Counted from the stretch's first letter, positions 1-8,122 are shown. The stretch is DNA of 64,000 nt from Paenibacillus periandrae (GCF_022458865.1 NZ_JAJNMU010000025.1:62001-126000); one strand, 5' to 3'. The notes: generated by a model not told the origin, from the letters alone. Translations and numbers: made by a program.

Positions 1-137
1 ATTTCAATTCCGGTACTTGCACCGCCTCCGCCGGCGAAATTATCTATGAAGATTTCCCGCTTATAATCGGGGTGCTGGTACTGATACCTGCCATGCTTCC
101 TATCAAACTTGCGCTGTGCTACCCGACTTAATTCCAA
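1..137 (-). CDS. DNA (cytosine-5) methyltransferase, N-terminal part (cut by window edge)
   Basis: This is the first 45 codons of a C5 cytosine DNA methyltransferase; the rest lies beyond the left edge. The start is TTG, preceded by GGGAG about nine bases upstream. Residues 31-45 read IDNFAGGGGASTGIE, which is methyltransferase motif I, the S-adenosylmethionine-binding loop D-x-F-x-G-G-G-G. The enzyme would methylate C5 of cytosine in DNA, either as an orphan methylase or beside a restriction partner out of view. It lies downstream of ssb and two small genes on the same strand. The motif is distinctive; the specificity cannot be judged. Confidence 0.8.
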   Translation of the reverse strand, partial: MELSRVAQRKFDRKHGRYQYQHPDYKREIFIDNFAGGGGASTGIE

Positions 138-213
138 TAGATCATCTCCCTAAATTTCTCATTAAATAAAAAAAGACCACAGATTTCTCTGCAGCCTTTC
201 ACTTCCAATTTGT

Positions 214-492
214 TTATGCTATCACCGCTTCACCCATATACCGCAAGCGATAAGTCCAAGGTCCGTTCGCAAAGTACAATAGTTCACCTTTTTTTGTGAC
301 CTCACCCAATAGAGAAGAGTGTAGCTTCGGAAGATTGTACTCGTCCGAATAAATGGTCGCTTTCCCCAATTTTTGCCCTCTGCTGTCTGTAAATATAAAT
401 CTAACCTGGCCAACGGGAGTTTCATCGGTTTGTGTTACAAAGCCATCTTCGGTCTTGTATCTCATTTCAACTACCACACGAATAGCTTTCAT
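214..492 (-). CDS. hypothetical protein (92 aa)
   Basis: A small soluble protein with no family that I recognise. An ATG follows GGAGG with nine bases of spacing; a TTG one codon upstream is an alternative start. The middle is rich in beta-prone residues (QVRFIFTDSRGQKLGKATIY) and the C-terminal third has several aromatics. There is no signal peptide or membrane segment. It lies in the ssb operon between a 33-residue membrane peptide and the methyltransferase, so a role in replicon maintenance is likely but unproven. Confidence 0.6.
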   Translation of the reverse strand: MKAIRVVVEMRYKTEDGFVTQTDETPVGQVRFIFTDSRGQKLGKATIYSDEYNLPKLHSSLLGEVTKKGELLYFANGPWTYRLRYMGEAVIA

Positions 493-543
493 CAAAAAGC
501 ACCTCCGATTTCTATATAAGGGGGAAACCCAATTAAGATTTTT

Positions 544-645
544 CTATAAAAACCCAACTATGGTCTTAATCCCAACTATGAATAAATAAATTGCTACTCC
601 AACTGCAAGCGATCCAATAGTATCCTTCCATGTCCATCCGTCCAT
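544..645 (-). CDS. 33-aa single-pass membrane peptide
   Basis: A very short gene with a strong ribosome binding site (GGAGGTGCC) five bases before its ATG. The product begins MDGWTWKDTIGS and then has one hydrophobic helix, LAVGVAIYLFIVGIKTIVGF, to its end. A stop follows at once. Function is unknown; peptides like this are common between plasmid maintenance genes. The near-ideal binding site and clean membrane segment argue that it is real. It sits between ssb and the 92-residue hypothetical on the same strand. Confidence 0.55.
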   Translation of the reverse strand: MDGWTWKDTIGSLAVGVAIYLFIVGIKTIVGFL

Positions 646-721
646 AGAATGGCACCTCCAATAAATATTTCAATTGCACAGTTCGGTCAGGTAAAATCCC
701 CATAGAGAGCAAATTCACCTT

Positions 722-1153
722 CTAAAATGGCAAATCATCGTCAGAAATATCAACTGGTTTTCCCTCATCTTGAAATGGATCTCGATAGCTCTGTGACGGG
801 GAACCACCTGTATTTCCACTACCTCCGCCACTATTTGAGGACTCCAAGAATCGTACGTTATCAGCAACAACTTCTGTTACATAAACACGACGCCCTTCAT
901 TGTTATCATAATGTCGGACTTGCATTCTTCCTTCGACAGCAGCGAGTCTCCCTTTTCTTAAGTAATTGGCGCAAGTTTCAGCCAGCTGCCTCCATGTTAC
1001 AATAGGAATGAAATCCGCTTCTTTTTCCTTTTGCTGATTTGTATATGGACGATCTACAGCTAGCGTGAAAGTCGTTACTGCTATACCTTGGGGGGTATAA
1101 CGCAATTCTGGCTCCTTGGTCAGCCTGCCGATTAAAATAACCCGGTTCAACAT
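722..1153 (-). CDS. ssb: single-stranded DNA-binding protein
   Basis: A 143-residue SSB. The N-terminal OB fold begins MLNRVILIGRLTKEPELRYT and runs through the usual VAAVEGRMQVRHYDN-like stretch to about residue 105. A glycine/serine-rich linker follows, and the protein ends in the acidic tip DDDLPF that recruits repair and replication partners. I chose the second in-frame ATG because AAAGGA lies about ten bases before it; the ATG four codons earlier has no spacing from that site. It follows the split primase gene closely, so the two probably form one operon. It is likely plasmid- or phage-type rather than the chromosomal copy. Confidence 0.95.
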   Translation of the reverse strand: MLNRVILIGRLTKEPELRYTPQGIAVTTFTLAVDRPYTNQQKEKEADFIPIVTWRQLAETCANYLRKGRLAAVEGRMQVRHYDNNEGRRVYVTEVVADNVRFLESSNSGGGSGNTGGSPSQSYRDPFQDEGKPVDISDDDLPF

Positions 1154-1198
1154 CTTCGGACACATCCTTTGTATTTTTAGTAATAATTGATATACCTT

Positions 1199-1503
1199 TT
1201 AAATGACAAATAACTGACCTTTATATCCATTATTAAAAAGATCATCAATACCTTTTCCAGCTTCCTCTGGCCACACATAGATGGCAAGCTCAATTCCATG
1301 CTCATTGAGTAATGGCTTAGCTCCTTCAATGCATTTCAATACTGCTTTGCCAACACTTTCTTCCTTCGATTGAGCATCTGCATCGAATCCTATAACGACA
1401 CGTTTTGGTTTCAGTTTAATAGTGGGTTGCAATAGAAAGCGCCATGAAGATACACCAGCGACTTGCAAATGCAATTCGTCAGTAAAATCAGAAGCAGTGT
1501 CTC
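1199..1503 (-). CDS. primase-like DUF3854 protein, 3' exon (after group II intron)
   Basis: The C-terminal 101 codons of the primase-like gene whose 5' part is at 4059..5154. After removal of the intron at 1504..4058 the frame joins exactly: one base of a Gly codon comes from the 5' exon and two from this exon, giving PLKG-DTASDFTDELHLQVAG across the junction. The exon contains RVVIGFDADAQ, a Toprim-like acidic motif (D-x-D) typical of DUF3854 and primase catalytic folds. Read alone, the exon has an in-frame TGA just upstream in the intron, so the protein needs splicing. The join is inferred from sequence, not from RNA. Confidence 0.8.
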
Positions 1504-1551
1504 ATGATGATAGGTAAGGTTTTGATGTAATCTCCACCTTTTCCCCCATCC

Positions 1552-1588
1552 CACACCGTACGTGCGGCTTTCACCGCATACAGCGTTC
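1552..1588 (-). ncRNA. group II intron domain V
   Basis: The minus strand shows the compact domain V hairpin: a lower stem, TATGCGG, a GAAA tetraloop (GGTGAAAGCC) and CCGCACGTACGG. It sits about 48 bases before the intron 3' end, as expected. By alignment of the lower stem the catalytic triad reads CGC rather than the commoner AGC, a variant known in some bacterial intron classes. This is the ribozyme active site. Confidence 0.85.
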
Positions 1589-1636
1589 CATCGAAAAAAG
1601 GATTTATCTAAATCTTCGCAGATTTAGACATTCTGG

Positions 1637-1858
1637 TTAACTTTCCAAGTTCTTACGGAGTAATAGAATCAACTCAGCACCTTTACTGTTAATACCAGTA
1701 ATAATTCCGCTACTATGAACCATATGATGGCACTCATTACAAAGGGTGATTAAGTTATTAACCTTATTAACTTTTTCCAAAGGAAGTTTATTGGTTTTAT
1801 GATGGCAGTGAGGCTTAATACCGAAAAGGAAACACTTGCAAGCACGACACTTGCCTCC
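1637..1858 (-). pseudogene. HNH endonuclease tail of the intron-encoded protein, frameshifted
   Basis: This stretch encodes the C-terminal DNA endonuclease domain of the group II intron protein: GGKCRACKCFLFGIKPHCHH, then LITLCNECHHMVHSS, the paired Cys and His residues of an HNH zinc-binding nuclease. It is shifted by one base relative to the upstream reverse-transcriptase frame. The crossover lies near 1850-1860, where one frame reads TPYTIVGRNLW and the other continues GGKCRAC. Either a real indel removed the endonuclease or there is a sequencing error. Without it the intron could still splice and might use nicks at replication forks. Confidence 0.7.
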
Positions 1859-3359
1859 AAAGATTTCTGCCAACAATCGTATATGGAGTCCATTTTCGAT
1901 TGAAATTTCTTGAGTAAGCGACTGGTGTGATAGATGCAAGTGTCAACCCAATTCTCAAACCATCAAATTCAACAAAGAAGCTTTTAGTCAAATAGCCGCT
2001 ATGTCTGAACTTTCTGTTGTTGAAAGAGTCTATCGAATCGTATGCTTTTATAAACACTTGATTAATCTTTTCACAGCCATATAGCCATTTCATAGAAACC
2101 GCCATCTTCCAGAATAACCTGTTATCAATTTTCTGAAGAGCTCTTTTACTGATACCTTTATTAAAGTAGTTAGCAAGTCCAACTATTTTCGCATTAATTT
2201 TCTCGATATTTACAGCAGCCCATTCCATATCATGTAGATAGCGTAGACGCTTTACATCACGACTAATATCACGAATTTTATTCCCGAGTTTTTTCATATC
2301 CGGATATAAAATCCCCGTTATTTTATCACTTTTTCTGGGCTTGTCTGCTTTTAGGCAATAACCGAGGAATTTAGCTGGACGTACTCTAAGGTCAGTAATC
2401 AGAGTCTTTTCAGGTGACAACCTAATCTTCAATCTGTGTGAGAAGTATTTATCAATTTTCTCTAAAATCCTTTTGGCATTTTCCTCAGTCTTCGTAAGAA
2501 TAATCCAATCATCTGCGTATCTTACAAGAAATGTAGGCTGGTGACCTCGCTTCATCAGTCGATCGTAAGCAGAATCCCTTCTGGTGTAACGATTAGTATG
2601 GGAGTGATATTCATATTCATTAGCAATCATCCAATCAAAATGATTTAGATAAATATTTGCCAACAAAGGACTGATAATCCCACCCTGAGGGGTTCCTACA
2701 TCTGTTGAAAAGAGATTCCCTTTCTCCATATAACCTGCTTCCAACATCTTCTTGATAATCGCAAGATAGCGTTTGTCCTTAACACCCATAGTCCAAAGAG
2801 TTTCGATTAATTTGTTATGATTTACGTTATCGAAGAATGCTTGTATGTCTCCTTCAATAGCGAAATACGTTTTGCTTTTACAAATTAAATCTCTTACTCT
2901 GGCTAGTGCATGCTCTGCACTGCGGTAAGGTCTAAAACCATAGCTATGATGATAGAATTTTGCTTCTGCGATTGGTTCAAGAATAAGTCGTGCAAGCTCT
3001 TGTATGATACGGTCAATCATCGTTGGAATACCCAATGGACGTTCCTTCCCGTTTGTCTTTGGAATGTAGACTCTTCGGACAGGAGTTGGTTCATAGTTAT
3101 CTACTGAATGAAGAACCAAACTGATTAGATATTCCTCATCCAATTGAAGGATATGGTCAATATCTTTATTATCAATACCCGGTGTATAACTACCTTTATT
3201 GCTCTTAATGTTGTGTATAGCGGTAATGATCGCCTGTTTGTTCTTCATCAGCTCAACAAGTCCAAAGAAGGATTTGCCATCTTTAGCTTCATGGAACATA
3301 CGATCTCTTGTACTGTTCAATTCTTCTTCCGTTCGAATCACAAGTCTATTTACCTTCAA
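1815..3359 (-). CDS. ltrA: group II intron reverse transcriptase/maturase
   Basis: A reverse transcriptase of the bacterial group II intron family. Visible blocks are the RT-0/1 region (about 90-125, PVRRVYIPKTNGKERPLGIP), RT-2a/3 (HHSYGFRPYRSAEHAL), RT-4 (IEGDIQAFFDNV, catalytic Asp), RT-4/5 (GTPQGGIISPLLANIYL) and RT-5 with the YADD catalytic pair at about 281-284. The maturase (X) domain follows, to about 450. The last 30-40 codons of this frame are probably wrong because of the frameshift that separates the HNH domain. The start is TTG after GTGGTGATTAC. It promotes intron splicing and mobility. Confidence 0.9.
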   Translation of the reverse strand: MKVNRLVIRTEEELNSTRDRMFHEAKDGKSFFGLVELMKNKQAIITAIHNIKSNKGSYTPGIDNKDIDHILQLDEEYLISLVLHSVDNYEPTPVRRVYIPKTNGKERPLGIPTMIDRIIQELARLILEPIAEAKFYHHSYGFRPYRSAEHALARVRDLICKSKTYFAIEGDIQAFFDNVNHNKLIETLWTMGVKDKRYLAIIKKMLEAGYMEKGNLFSTDVGTPQGGIISPLLANIYLNHFDWMIANEYEYHSHTNRYTRRDSAYDRLMKRGHQPTFLVRYADDWIILTKTEENAKRILEKIDKYFSHRLKIRLSPEKTLITDLRVRPAKFLGYCLKADKPRKSDKITGILYPDMKKLGNKIRDISRDVKRLRYLHDMEWAAVNIEKINAKIVGLANYFNKGISKRALQKIDNRLFWKMAVSMKWLYGCEKINQVFIKAYDSIDSFNNRKFRHSGYLTKSFFVEFDGLRIGLTLASITPVAYSRNFNRKWTPYTIVGRNLWRQVSCLQVFPFRY

Positions 3360-4058
3360 GTAATCACCACTTTCGGTTCAAACTTGAATTGACTCTTTAC
3401 TCCAACATGTTTCGTTTGGACTTGTGAAAGAAATTAACCAACTCTTTCCGACTAGTCCCCTTCGCTCCCATGAGTTTCCCCATTTTCATCACTACTATGG
3501 GACTGCTGACTTCCTGTAAATTTCGTTTGAACTGCAGTCCATCCATTTACAGGATCTCAAACGTTCCATCTAGTCTATCCCTTTGTTTTCTACCTTTTAG
3601 GTGCCCACTGTCCGCCGGTGGCTTATCAGGTTTAACAGTCAATTATTCCTGATACTCTCGTACATTTCAGAACAAGAGGAATTTATATCATCCAACAAGA
3701 TGATATCTTTTCGTAACCATAAAAGAGGGTTACATTCAACCACAAATACTTTTCAGTATGAGGACCTTACGACGGTTCGCACGTGGATTCGTTGTCTCAC
3801 CATGAGTTAGATTTTAAGGAACACCGCGTCACTTTCTCCATATCTCTTTCGAGACTTAGGATACTTGAACTACGTCTTCACCTGGCTTCATACAGCGTTA
3901 TTTGCAGATAACGTTGCATGCAGGAGTATCATGTACAAAGCCGTTTGACTGTTGGCTAAGGTTGAGGCTTCCACTCAACATTTCGACTAGATAGTTAGCA
4001 GCAGTTCGCTGCCTTCCATTTCCCACTTAATTTGCGGTTGTAGGAAAACGTTTCGCAC

Positions 4059-5154
4059 CTTTTAAGGGACCTTCTCCCCACCAAATGGTTGAGGTGTCCA
4101 TTACATCTTGCACGCTTTGTCCAGGCCTCCACTTTTCTAAAATAGAAGTTGGAACAGCACAGTGATATGGTGCCGGATCTCCGCTACTCGTCCCTTTTAA
4201 AATACCTTTCACAGGATCTGATTTCGATGCAAGCCAACCATACCAGCGGCGCTTAGAAATGATCTCTACTCCGTCTGGAAGCACAATTGGGAGTTGCTCT
4301 TCTCGTCCATCCCACATAATCGAGCCGGTATCACCATCAACAACTTTTATTTGTTCGGAACCGTGGACTTTGACATTTTCAATACCTTTAACTGCAATCT
4401 CAATTTGGGGCTTATCATAACGAATTTGAAACCCCGAAATATGATTGGATATGTCGCGGAATGGTATGAGCAAGCCCGGCTTTCCTCCAATGGTCCAATA
4501 ATTTCCCGTTGAAGTCCCTTTAACGAACATGAAACCAGGTATCCCTTCGGGTTCACCAAATTCTTTACTGATTTTAGAAGCTGCATAATATCTAGCCTGC
4601 TTGTTATCGGTCAGGGATCGATACTGGCGAACCTGAATTTGGTGATCGTTCATTTTTCTTTTTTCAGATGTCAGATGAGTTTTGTGTGCAGAAATAATAG
4701 GGAACTCGTTCATCAAACGTCTAAAATAACGATCAAGCGTTGGATTGTCTTTCTTCGTGTTCTCCGGTATCATAGGCGGAGCTTGTTTTATTTTTGGAAT
4801 CCCCGTATAGCCGGTTGGCTCCCATTTACGCCCATCCTCGTATTCGATAAGGATACCTGCGATCTGGGCTACATCTTTCACTGCTTCGATAAAATCTTTA
4901 CCACTAGGATAGGGATTATTCCATTTGCGATACCCATAGTAGCTAATTGCATTACGTCCTGATTCCGTAGAACCAAAAGCAGTCCACATTCTCATATCTG
5001 GCGTAATACATAAGCTTGGTGTTTTCTCCCCACCATTACGATAAGTGAAAAAGTGACGGCCTTCTTTCTTTAATGGATCTCCCAACATTTCGGCAAAATC
5101 AGCTAAATCCAATTCCTCAATTTGATCCATAGTCCTTTGGCTAATCCTCGACAT
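4059..5154 (-). CDS. primase-like DUF3854 protein, 5' exon
   Basis: The N-terminal part of a replication protein interrupted by the group II intron; joined to 1199..1503 it gives about 466 residues. The first 90 residues resemble the CHC2-type primase N-terminus (HFFTYRNGGEKTPSLCITPD, then a GR-A region and FIEAVKDVAQIAGI) but without the zinc-binding Cys/His set. The C-terminal half of this exon ends WWGEGPLKG, which runs into the Toprim-like DUF3854 domain. I chose the ATG nine bases after AAAGGAG; the ATG three codons earlier touches the binding site. Leader RNA copy A lies just upstream, so expression is probably attenuated. It likely primes plasmid replication. Confidence 0.82.
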
Positions 5155-5189
5155 GCTATACATCTCCTTTTAAGGTTTTAAAACAACGC

Positions 5190-5292
5190 AAAAAAACCCT
5201 ATGTGTAGAAGTTGTAGGCATAGCTATGCCGTACATACATCCACCCATAGGGTTTCACTCTTCAAGATAACGTCCAACCAACACAGTGGTTG
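5190..5292 (-). promoter_or_regulatory. recurrent leader RNA, copy A, ahead of the primase gene
   Basis: Reading down the minus strand: hairpin P1 at 5292-5275 (CAACCA/TGGTTG), the core ACGTTATCTTGAAG, then AGTG at 5259-5256 which can pair with CACT in the P1 loop region to make a pseudoknot. A small hairpin ACCC-TAT-GGGT follows at 5253-5243. ACCCTATG can instead pair with CATAGGGT at 5203-5196, followed by a T run, making a terminator that excludes the small hairpin. A 14-bp perfect palindrome lies inside the terminator loop (5217-5230). An upstream promoter may be TTGATT-17-TAACAT. It looks like an attenuator or riboswitch. Three further copies are described below. Confidence 0.65.
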
Positions 5293-5378
5293 AAAAAAAG
5301 TAAGTTTACTCTTTTATGTTAAATCACATCGTTAAAAAAATCAACCGTTGTTTATAGTAATTGCTTTTTGAGATTCAG

Positions 5379-5690
5379 TCATTCTTCATCTTCATCATTG
5401 GGGAGCTTTGTAATCGTTACAAATCCAAAACCAGCGTCAACTAATTCATCCTCTTCTTGACATATAGGACATGTTACGGATGTTTGATCTTCAAAAGCAG
5501 CTTCAACTCCAAAAGTGACAATACAACCTGAGCATTGATAGAAATGCATCTCGGGATAAAATTCCACAACTGGAGTACATGCACTACAAATATCCTCATC
5601 ATTATTTATCCAATGGCAAGCTCCATTCTTCGTTATACATGCAGTATTTTCAGTGCATCCACATACCTTACATCTACTTACGCTTAACAT
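5379..5690 (-). CDS. cysteine-rich zinc-binding protein
   Basis: A 103-residue protein with several cysteine pairs: CKVCGC near residue 6, a CHW segment and CSAC at 30-45, YQCSGC near 60, and CPICQ near 83. The spacing suggests two or three zinc-ribbon-like knuckles. The N-terminal motif RCKVCGCTENTAC followed by a CHW segment is common in small phage and plasmid proteins. The chosen ATG has GGAGG seven bases upstream; a longer reading upstream lacks support. It follows the PP-loop enzyme with a 37-base gap and is probably co-transcribed with it. Function is unknown; nucleic-acid binding is a reasonable guess. Confidence 0.7.
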   Translation of the reverse strand: MLSVSRCKVCGCTENTACITKNGACHWINNDEDICSACTPVVEFYPEMHFYQCSGCIVTFGVEAAFEDQTSVTCPICQEEDELVDAGFGFVTITKLPNDEDEE

Positions 5691-5727
5691 TTGATTTCCT
5701 CCATTCATCTTATATCTTGCTACGACC

Positions 5728-6816
5728 TTAACAAGGTCCACCCTCAGACCCACGGAATGCCCCGGCTGGAAACTCCCATTCATGGCCATACGGAACAAAT
5801 ACATCTTCTGGATAAAAAAAGCCTTCTATCACTTGTGAGAGTGCTCGTCGATCAGAATGATCAATACAACTACTCGCATTCCCGACAAAGGTATTTATAT
5901 CAACTTTATTGTCGAGCGTGAACCCAAGCTCTCTTTCGGCGTCTACAACCTGTTGAAACATACTGCCTTCTCCGCTGCCATAAAGCTCTTTAACACCGGC
6001 CCATTGACTTGGGCCATTAAATATACAGAGCGCGCATGATACTCTATTCAAACCAACCCTATAAAGCTGGTTAGGGTTGATGCGAAATCTCTTAATCTTC
6101 TCCCACACATCACGTAAAGACCAATCGATAAGTGGCCGCCACACATGCACAGTTCGATTATTTCTGATTTCTGCATTTGTTCCATGTTTTTCACATTCAT
6201 TATACATTCGACGATTATTGCTTTCGCCTCGTCTCTCACCACTGACCATTAAGATTTTACAATCTCGTTTTGTTTCTTCTGAATGAACTATTGCAACGTT
6301 ACCCACCATAATTTTTAAATATGCTGAGCAAAATCTTGTAGACAGATCTGCCCCCTTGGCTGGCAGCTTCATCCTATAACCTATTTGCTTTAATTCATTA
6401 AAGCACGTTTCCAGTACATCTAAATTATCCTCAAGTTCAGCCTGCTCCATTAGTTCTTTAAGTTGGAGCGTCCGTTTCCATAATTTAGATTCCACAGTTG
6501 TAATGCCATATTCATCCTCAAATGAAACCGGAGTCGATGAACACAAGCGATATACCTCTGACCAAAAGCCACCTTCACGCCAACTAAACCTGAGTCGTAT
6601 TCCCAAAGCTTTTGCAAATGCCTTAGCGTAAGGAAGTGTAACAGGGTGGTCCATTTTCTTATCAGAGCCTTTATCGATTAGATGATGCCATAACTCGATC
6701 TTCTCTTTGGGTACACCTAGTTCCAATAGATGGAGCACACACCCGAGACTATCCTTTCCGGTACTAAATAAAACAATAATTTTCGAATATTCTTCTAATG
6801 GCAAGAGATTTTCCAA
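5728..6816 (-). CDS. PP-loop ATPase, phosphoadenosine phosphosulfate reductase family
   Basis: The protein has the PP-loop signature FSTGKDSLG near residues 17-25, which binds ATP in adenylating enzymes of the PAPS reductase/DndC superfamily. A further SGERRGESNNR motif in the middle and CALCIFNGPSQW near 270 fit this family as seen in phages and plasmids. It may activate a substrate for sulfur or nucleobase modification rather than reduce PAPS. The TTG start used here has no ribosome binding site. The same frame extends upstream through YGGSVDPIYGNAIKISPRYK to an in-frame TAA at 6919-6921, and beyond that to a well-placed ATG at 7011. The gene may therefore carry a nonsense mutation. Confidence 0.75.
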   Translation of the reverse strand: MENLLPLEEYSKIIVLFSTGKDSLGCVLHLLELGVPKEKIELWHHLIDKGSDKKMDHPVTLPYAKAFAKALGIRLRFSWREGGFWSEVYRLCSSTPVSFEDEYGITTVESKLWKRTLQLKELMEQAELEDNLDVLETCFNELKQIGYRMKLPAKGADLSTRFCSAYLKIMVGNVAIVHSEETKRDCKILMVSGERRGESNNRRMYNECEKHGTNAEIRNNRTVHVWRPLIDWSLRDVWEKIKRFRINPNQLYRVGLNRVSCALCIFNGPSQWAGVKELYGSGEGSMFQQVVDAERELGFTLDNKVDINTFVGNASSCIDHSDRRALSQVIEGFFYPEDVFVPYGHEWEFPAGAFRGSEGGPC

Positions 6817-6918
6817 AAAATGCTCTTTATCGTGATGCGTCTCCGTTCTACCTTTATACCGAGGTGATATCTTTATAGCATTTCCATATATAGGATCGAC
6901 AGAACCACCATAGACTAC

Positions 6919-7011
6919 TTACGTATTAATTGAACAATCGATGTCTCTTATTATTTCTGGAATATCCATTAAACCGCCAGTATCAAAATCAAACTGCATA
7001 CGTAATCCCAT
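6919..7011 (-). CDS. 30-codon ORF in frame with the PP-loop gene (possible true N-terminus)
   Basis: An ATG with GGGAGG ten bases upstream opens 30 codons (MGLRMQFDFDTGGLMDIPEI...) and then hits TAA. The frame downstream of that stop continues without another stop into the PP-loop ATPase. Two readings are possible: an independent leader peptide, or the original start of the PP-loop gene cut by a point mutation. The good binding site here and the lack of one at the downstream TTG favour the second, but the first residues are not conserved motifs that I recognise. Confidence 0.4.
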   Translation of the reverse strand: MGLRMQFDFDTGGLMDIPEIIRDIDCSINT

Positions 7012-7079
7012 AGTTAATAATCCTCCCAAAAAAAAGCAAAATAAAAGAGCAGCTGCAAGTTGCAGTGCCCTCTTCATCA

Positions 7080-7529
7080 TTATGTTAAGGTGACTAATTC
7101 ATTAAATTCTATTTGCTTAGGAATGATATGGTGATTATTGACTCTCCATAAAATCTCCTCATCAAGAACATTTTCTAATTTTGCAGCCAATCGCATGTCT
7201 CCCATAATTCGACCGCAACTGCTACATTCACTTCGTGGGACGCCGGTAAGTGTAAGAATTAAATCTTGATTTCCCACATTTACCTCCCGCTCCTCATCTA
7301 TGTAGATGATTTTTAGTGAAGTGCTTCCACAAATGCAGGTTGGCATGGGCTTTGGAATGCGGGTATCGTTTAAAACTAAATCACGAATATATTCGGCCAT
7401 ATTTCCTTTAGTATGTAAGACAGCCTTCAGTTCAATCATCCGTCTTTCCTCCCTGGTTAAACGAGTCTTTGGTAGGTCGAACGTACGCGGGTTCTCGGAC
7501 TTGTGGCGGCCAGCTTTTTTAGTATGCAT
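7080..7529 (-). CDS. YgiT-type zinc-finger protein with RHH-like N-terminus (putative antitoxin)
   Basis: A 149-residue protein. Residues 20-55 (TRLTREERRMIELKAVLHTKGNMAEYIRDLVL) look like a ribbon-helix-helix DNA-binding domain. Residues 64-110 carry two CxxC pairs, CICGS and CSSCGR, around the VPRSEC turn typical of YgiT/MqsA-type zinc fingers. YgiT-type proteins are often the antitoxin partner of DUF4258 toxins, and a DUF4258 gene lies just upstream. The ATG follows AAGGAG with seven bases. A promoter with TATAAT and a palindrome at 7583-7594 in the intervening 106 bases suggest that it represses its own transcription. Confidence 0.72.
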   Translation of the reverse strand: MHTKKAGRHKSENPRTFDLPKTRLTREERRMIELKAVLHTKGNMAEYIRDLVLNDTRIPKPMPTCICGSTSLKIIYIDEEREVNVGNQDLILTLTGVPRSECSSCGRIMGDMRLAAKLENVLDEEILWRVNNHHIIPKQIEFNELVTLT

Positions 7530-7582
7530 GGTCCATCTCCTTCAAAACGTTGTACGATCATTATACCGCAGATTCGCAATTA

Positions 7583-7594
7583 ATGCACGTGCAT
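7583..7594. promoter_or_regulatory. palindromic operator candidate ahead of the YgiT gene
   Basis: The 12-bp perfect palindrome ATGCACGTGCAT sits in the -35 region of a minus-strand promoter whose -10 is TATAAT at about 7563-7568. It lies between the DUF4258 gene and the YgiT/RHH gene. A ribbon-helix-helix or YgiT antitoxin binding here would block the promoter, giving autoregulation. Proposed from position and symmetry only. Confidence 0.4.
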
Positions 7595-7635
7595 AAATAG
7601 ATAGCTATTCAGGATTCTTTGTTTAGAATCCTACC

Positions 7636-8079
7636 TCATTGATCACGAGTATCACATAAACAAATCCGTCGCGTATAATTTTCGGTCCAAATCCATTCTT
7701 TAGTTCGTGGATCATAAACTGTCATAACCATCATAAAATTTTGATTATTTTCAGGCATGTTAACACGAACATGCATTGGTCGATATTGACGAGTTGCTAT
7801 TTTGACGTTGTACCAAATAAGAAATCCATATTCGCCATTTCTATAATGACTTTCAATGACCTCTCCCTTTAGCAATGCTTCTAGAACCTGACTCTCCGAA
7901 AAAGCGCGCCAGAGCACCCGAAATTCAGCGTGATCATCGAATGCCAGATCCGCTTCTCCGTTTTCATATGCATCTCTGAATTTACTAAAGCGGTCATTAT
8001 CTTCCTCAAAATGTCTCATCATACGAGCATGACGTTCATTTGTAACTTGAGCGCAGCGTAATTCATTTCTGCAAATCAT
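7636..8079 (-). CDS. DUF4258 protein (putative toxin)
   Basis: A 147-residue protein whose residues 50-140 match the DUF4258 pattern: HAEFRVLWRAFSESQVLEALLKGEVIE, then YGFLIWYN, RPMHVRV and a final VYDP...W. Members resemble small RNase-type toxins and are often paired with YgiT zinc-finger antitoxins, as here. The ATG has GGAGG nine bases upstream. The toxin-first order with a separate promoter for the downstream partner would allow antitoxin excess. Toxicity is inferred from family and context. The N-terminal 50 residues are a helical, charged extension. Confidence 0.65.
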   Translation of the reverse strand: MICRNELRCAQVTNERHARMMRHFEEDNDRFSKFRDAYENGEADLAFDDHAEFRVLWRAFSESQVLEALLKGEVIESHYRNGEYGFLIWYNVKIATRQYRPMHVRVNMPENNQNFMMVMTVYDPRTKEWIWTENYTRRICLCDTRDQ

Positions 8080-8122
8080 CCCGGTACACCTCCTTAAGAC
8101 TTTTCTTATAGTCCTTCATTCT

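Larger units (their letters stand above)
1504..4058 (-). mobile_element. group II intron (2555 bp) inserted in the primase gene
   Basis: On the minus strand the element starts GTGCG at 4058, the consensus 5' end of group II introns, and ends AT at 1504, fitting the 3' AY rule. It has a structured 5' region of about 700 bases (3360-4058), an internal reverse-transcriptase gene, and a clear domain V followed by a domain VI-like hairpin near the 3' end. Removing it restores one continuous 466-codon primase-like frame, which fixes both boundaries independently. The encoded reverse transcriptase looks intact but its C-terminal HNH endonuclease is out of frame, so splicing may persist while retrohoming is weakened. 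Confidence 0.88.
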
